Source of the DNA: an uncultured Eubacteriales bacterium
Lineage (GTDB): Bacteria > Bacillota > Clostridia > Lachnospirales > Lachnospiraceae
Assembly (NCBI GenBank): GCA_949284175.1
Contig: CASDVE010000008.1
Location: 1 to 64,000 of the forward strand
Length of the DNA: 64,000 nt
Reading direction: 5' to 3'
The translations under genes were made by a program, and so were the position numbers. Below the pieces are notes generated by a model. That model was not told where the DNA came from. It was given only the letters and a program-made list of their open reading frames with translations, and did not search any database. This document shows, piece after piece, positions 62,710 through 64,000 of the stretch (within the stretch, counting starts at the first letter, position 1; each line of letters begins with the position of its first letter).

Positions 62710-62850
62710 TCACCATCGTTTTCTTTGATAGAAACACAAAAAGGCATAGTTCACCCTTGCCCATGTAAATGCAAAGGGTAAACCATGCCAATTCTTTTTT
62801 ATCGTAATTATGAAATTGTTCCCGGCAGTTTCACTGTCAGAATTATCCAT
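62710..62850 (-). CDS. Possible 46-residue leader ORF before the CNNM gene
   Basis: ATG at 62850 with a perfect AGAGGAG site six bases upstream and a good promoter 50 bases before it. The frame MDNSDSETAGNNFIITIKKNW continues for 46 codons to TGA at 62710. The second half of the frame runs through the terminator hairpin, which argues either for a leader peptide whose translation opens the hairpin or for a truncated older gene. I do not recognise the peptide. Confidence 0.45.
   Translation of the reverse strand: MDNSDSETAGNNFIITIKKNWHGLPFAFTWARVNYAFLCFYQRKRW
62738..62789 (-). terminator. Strong intrinsic terminator/attenuator upstream of the CNNM gene
   Basis: Sixteen-bp stem with two G-T wobbles between 62774-62789 and 62743-62758 (GGCAT at the base, ACCCTT at the top), followed on the minus strand by five T. 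It lies between the promoter at 62905-62932 and the CNNM start at 62610. Confidence 0.8.
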
Positions 62851-62904
62851 TTTATTCTCCTCTAAAAAATATAGTCGTATTTATTTTGTTCGTATATAAG
62901 TCAA

Positions 62905-62932
62905 ATTATAACAAGTTTTATTACTTTGTCAA
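62905..62932 (-). promoter_or_regulatory. Promoter of the leader ORF / CNNM transcript
   Basis: -35 TTGACA (62927-62932), 16-bp spacer, -10 TATAAT (62905-62910). Confidence 0.78.
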
Positions 62933-63098
62933 TAGAGATATTTTATAATAAAAAAGTAGAAAAAAAAGAGTTATCTTGGATTGGGTGTTAGTATGGAAAC
63001 AATGATAACTACAATTATAATGCTAATTATGGAAATTAAATGATTAAAAATATAAAAAATAGATCATAAAAAGAATATCATGCTTAGAAAAATCTTAA

Positions 63099-63209
63099 GA
63101 AAAAATTTTGACAATCATTGTAAAGATGCAAAATGGACAATTAATTGATGAAAGTAATTACCTTCCTCTTAACAGATCCATTCTTTCAAAACACCTTTAC
63201 TACGATTGA
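63099..63209 (+). pseudogene. Possible remnant of a LytTR-type DNA-binding domain
   Basis: A 36-codon + strand open stretch ends ILTIIVKMQNGQ, LPLNRSILSKHL and a stop at 63209. The pattern (beta strand, short turn, then P-L-x-R-S-x-x-x-x-L) resembles the C-terminal end of LytTR domains. There is no start codon with a ribosome site and the frame is closed upstream, so if real it is a decayed tail. The rest of 62933-63268 is AT-rich and shows no gene. Confidence 0.25.
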
Positions 63210-63268
63210 CATTATTTTAGAAATCAAGTCAACGGCTGAATAAACTTTATTATTCTATACATTGAATG

Positions 63269-63943
63269 TTATTTCATTTCATTTGGATGCTTATTTACAT
63301 TTTTTCCATAGTTTTGGAACTTGTTTTTCATGACTTCCATTTCATCGTGATCTAAGATAATTGGATTTCCTATACTTTTTGCAATACAGTATATTTTAGA
63401 ACAATACTCTACTTCCTCAATGATGTTAAATGCCTTATCTAAATTGCTATCTCCACCTAATATTCCGTGGTTTGCTAGAATAACTGCCTTTCTATCACGC
63501 ATTGCCTCATACGCATTTTTTGCTAATTGTTCTGTTCCAAAGGTAGCATACTCTGCAACTCTTACATCCTCGCCAGCAACAGCAACCATATAATGAGTTG
63601 GTTTTAATGTCTCATGTAAGCAACTTAAAACGGTTCCATAAACGGTATGTGCATGGATAATGGCTTGCATATCATCTCTTTCTTTATAAAAGATACTATG
63701 CATGATCCATTCACTGGATGGTTTTTGTCCAGATTTTGCTTCGATAACATTGCCTTCTAAATCAATCACGACTAAGTCATCTTCTGTCATTTCATAAAAA
63801 TCAAATCCTGATGGTGTAATAAGAATTTTTTTATCCTCAGAATCATAAATGCTAATATTTCCACCTGTACCACTGGTTAAATCATAGTCTACAAGTTTTC
63901 TTCCATATTTTATTATTTCTTTCTTTTGGGCTTCTGTAAACAT
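63269..63943 (-). CDS. Class II aldolase/adducin family protein (fuculose-phosphate aldolase type)
   Basis: 224 residues of the zinc-dependent class II aldolase family with GTGGNISI (phosphate binding), PSSEWIMH (catalytic-region glutamate), the zinc motif IHAHT and the third histidine in ILANHG. Likely reactions are retro-aldol cleavage of L-fuculose-1-phosphate, ribulose-1-phosphate-type sugars or 5-deoxyribulose-1-phosphate to DHAP and an aldehyde. The substrate is not certain, since no isomerase or kinase partner is complete in the window. GAGGTATAAA precedes the ATG; an upstream gene appears to end ten bases before it. Confidence 0.88.
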   Translation of the reverse strand: MFTEAQKKEIIKYGRKLVDYDLTSGTGGNISIYDSEDKKILITPSGFDFYEMTEDDLVVIDLEGNVIEAKSGQKPSSEWIMHSIFYKERDDMQAIIHAHTVYGTVLSCLHETLKPTHYMVAVAGEDVRVAEYATFGTEQLAKNAYEAMRDRKAVILANHGILGGDSNLDKAFNIIEEVEYCSKIYCIAKSIGNPIILDHDEMEVMKNKFQNYGKNVNKHPNEMK

Positions 63944-63952
63944 TTTATACCT

Positions 63953-64000
63953 CTATTCTACATCGATCCACTTTGAGTCATTGATTGCACTTTTATAAAC
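63953..64000 (-). CDS. C-terminal end of an upstream gene (partial)
   Basis: On the minus strand the last 15 codons of an open frame enter from the window edge and stop at TAG (63953-63955): VYKSAINDSKWIDVE. The spacing to the aldolase start (about 9 bases) fits an operon. Too short to identify; a second frame stopping a few bases earlier is also possible. Confidence 0.35.
   Translation of the reverse strand, partial: VYKSAINDSKWIDVE

Overview
The window reads as a chromosomal segment of a low-GC, anaerobic Gram-positive bacterium of the Clostridia, most likely a Lachnospiraceae member. The basis is the AT-rich sequence with strong Shine-Dalgarno sites and TTGACA/TATAAT promoters, the many radical-SAM and ferredoxin proteins, VanW, DUF4080, a DUF6472-like mini-protein and an F420-hydrogenase-beta fusion. 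No phage, plasmid, CRISPR array or intact insertion sequence was found. The only clear accessory island is around 36.7-38.5 kb.

Layout. 0-9 kb: a truncated GIY-YIG protein, rlmD, a PadR/DUF2812 pair with a clear autoregulatory operator, a sodium:solute symporter, yhaM and a pyruvyl-transferase/F420-hydrogenase-beta fusion. 9-14 kb (+): mutS2 and a two-component system. 14-22.7 kb (-): trmL, aminotransferase, Lrp regulator, AIR-synthase-like protein, VanW protein, a 30-residue membrane peptide, an exonuclease, nth, a radical-SAM protein and a ferredoxin-like protein. Then come trxA and a Crp/Fnr regulator. 24.3-35 kb (-): a purine-nucleoside uptake and salvage cluster, read as Crp regulator, deoD, BMP lipoprotein, ABC ATPase, two permeases, two guanine deaminases, an unknown protein and deoB. 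Nucleosides would be imported, phosphorolysed, the guanine deaminated and the ribose-1-phosphate isomerised.

35.3-38.5 kb: an M20 amidohydrolase, then the accessory island. It holds a promoter-hairpin-terminator unit that looks like a small RNA gene, a 100-bp dispersed repeat, and an Abi_2/AbiF-type HEPN protein gene split by a frameshift in a 7-base homopolymer. That gene is preceded by its own strong promoter and a roughly 185-nt structured leader. It looks like an RNA-associated HEPN toxin or abortive-infection locus and is the best candidate for a little-described system.

38.5-52 kb: asparaginase, a GH3-GH2 operon with a divergent AraC regulator, a hydroxyacid dehydrogenase, two metallopeptidases, a c-di-GMP protein with degenerate GGDEF and intact EAL, and a lipoprotein. 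52-56 kb: YbaK, a DUF6472-like protein, an SdpR/SdpI pair with two large operators, AIM24, and PadR with a DUF1700/DUF4097 partner. 56-59.4 kb: an M20 amidohydrolase and MFS transporter behind a MerR-type 19-bp-spacer promoter with a long structured leader, next to the MerR gene. 60.5-61.1 kb: three tRNA genes (Gly-GCC, Gly-TCC, Phe-GAA). 61-64 kb: a CNNM/CBS protein behind an apparent attenuator, and a class II aldolase.
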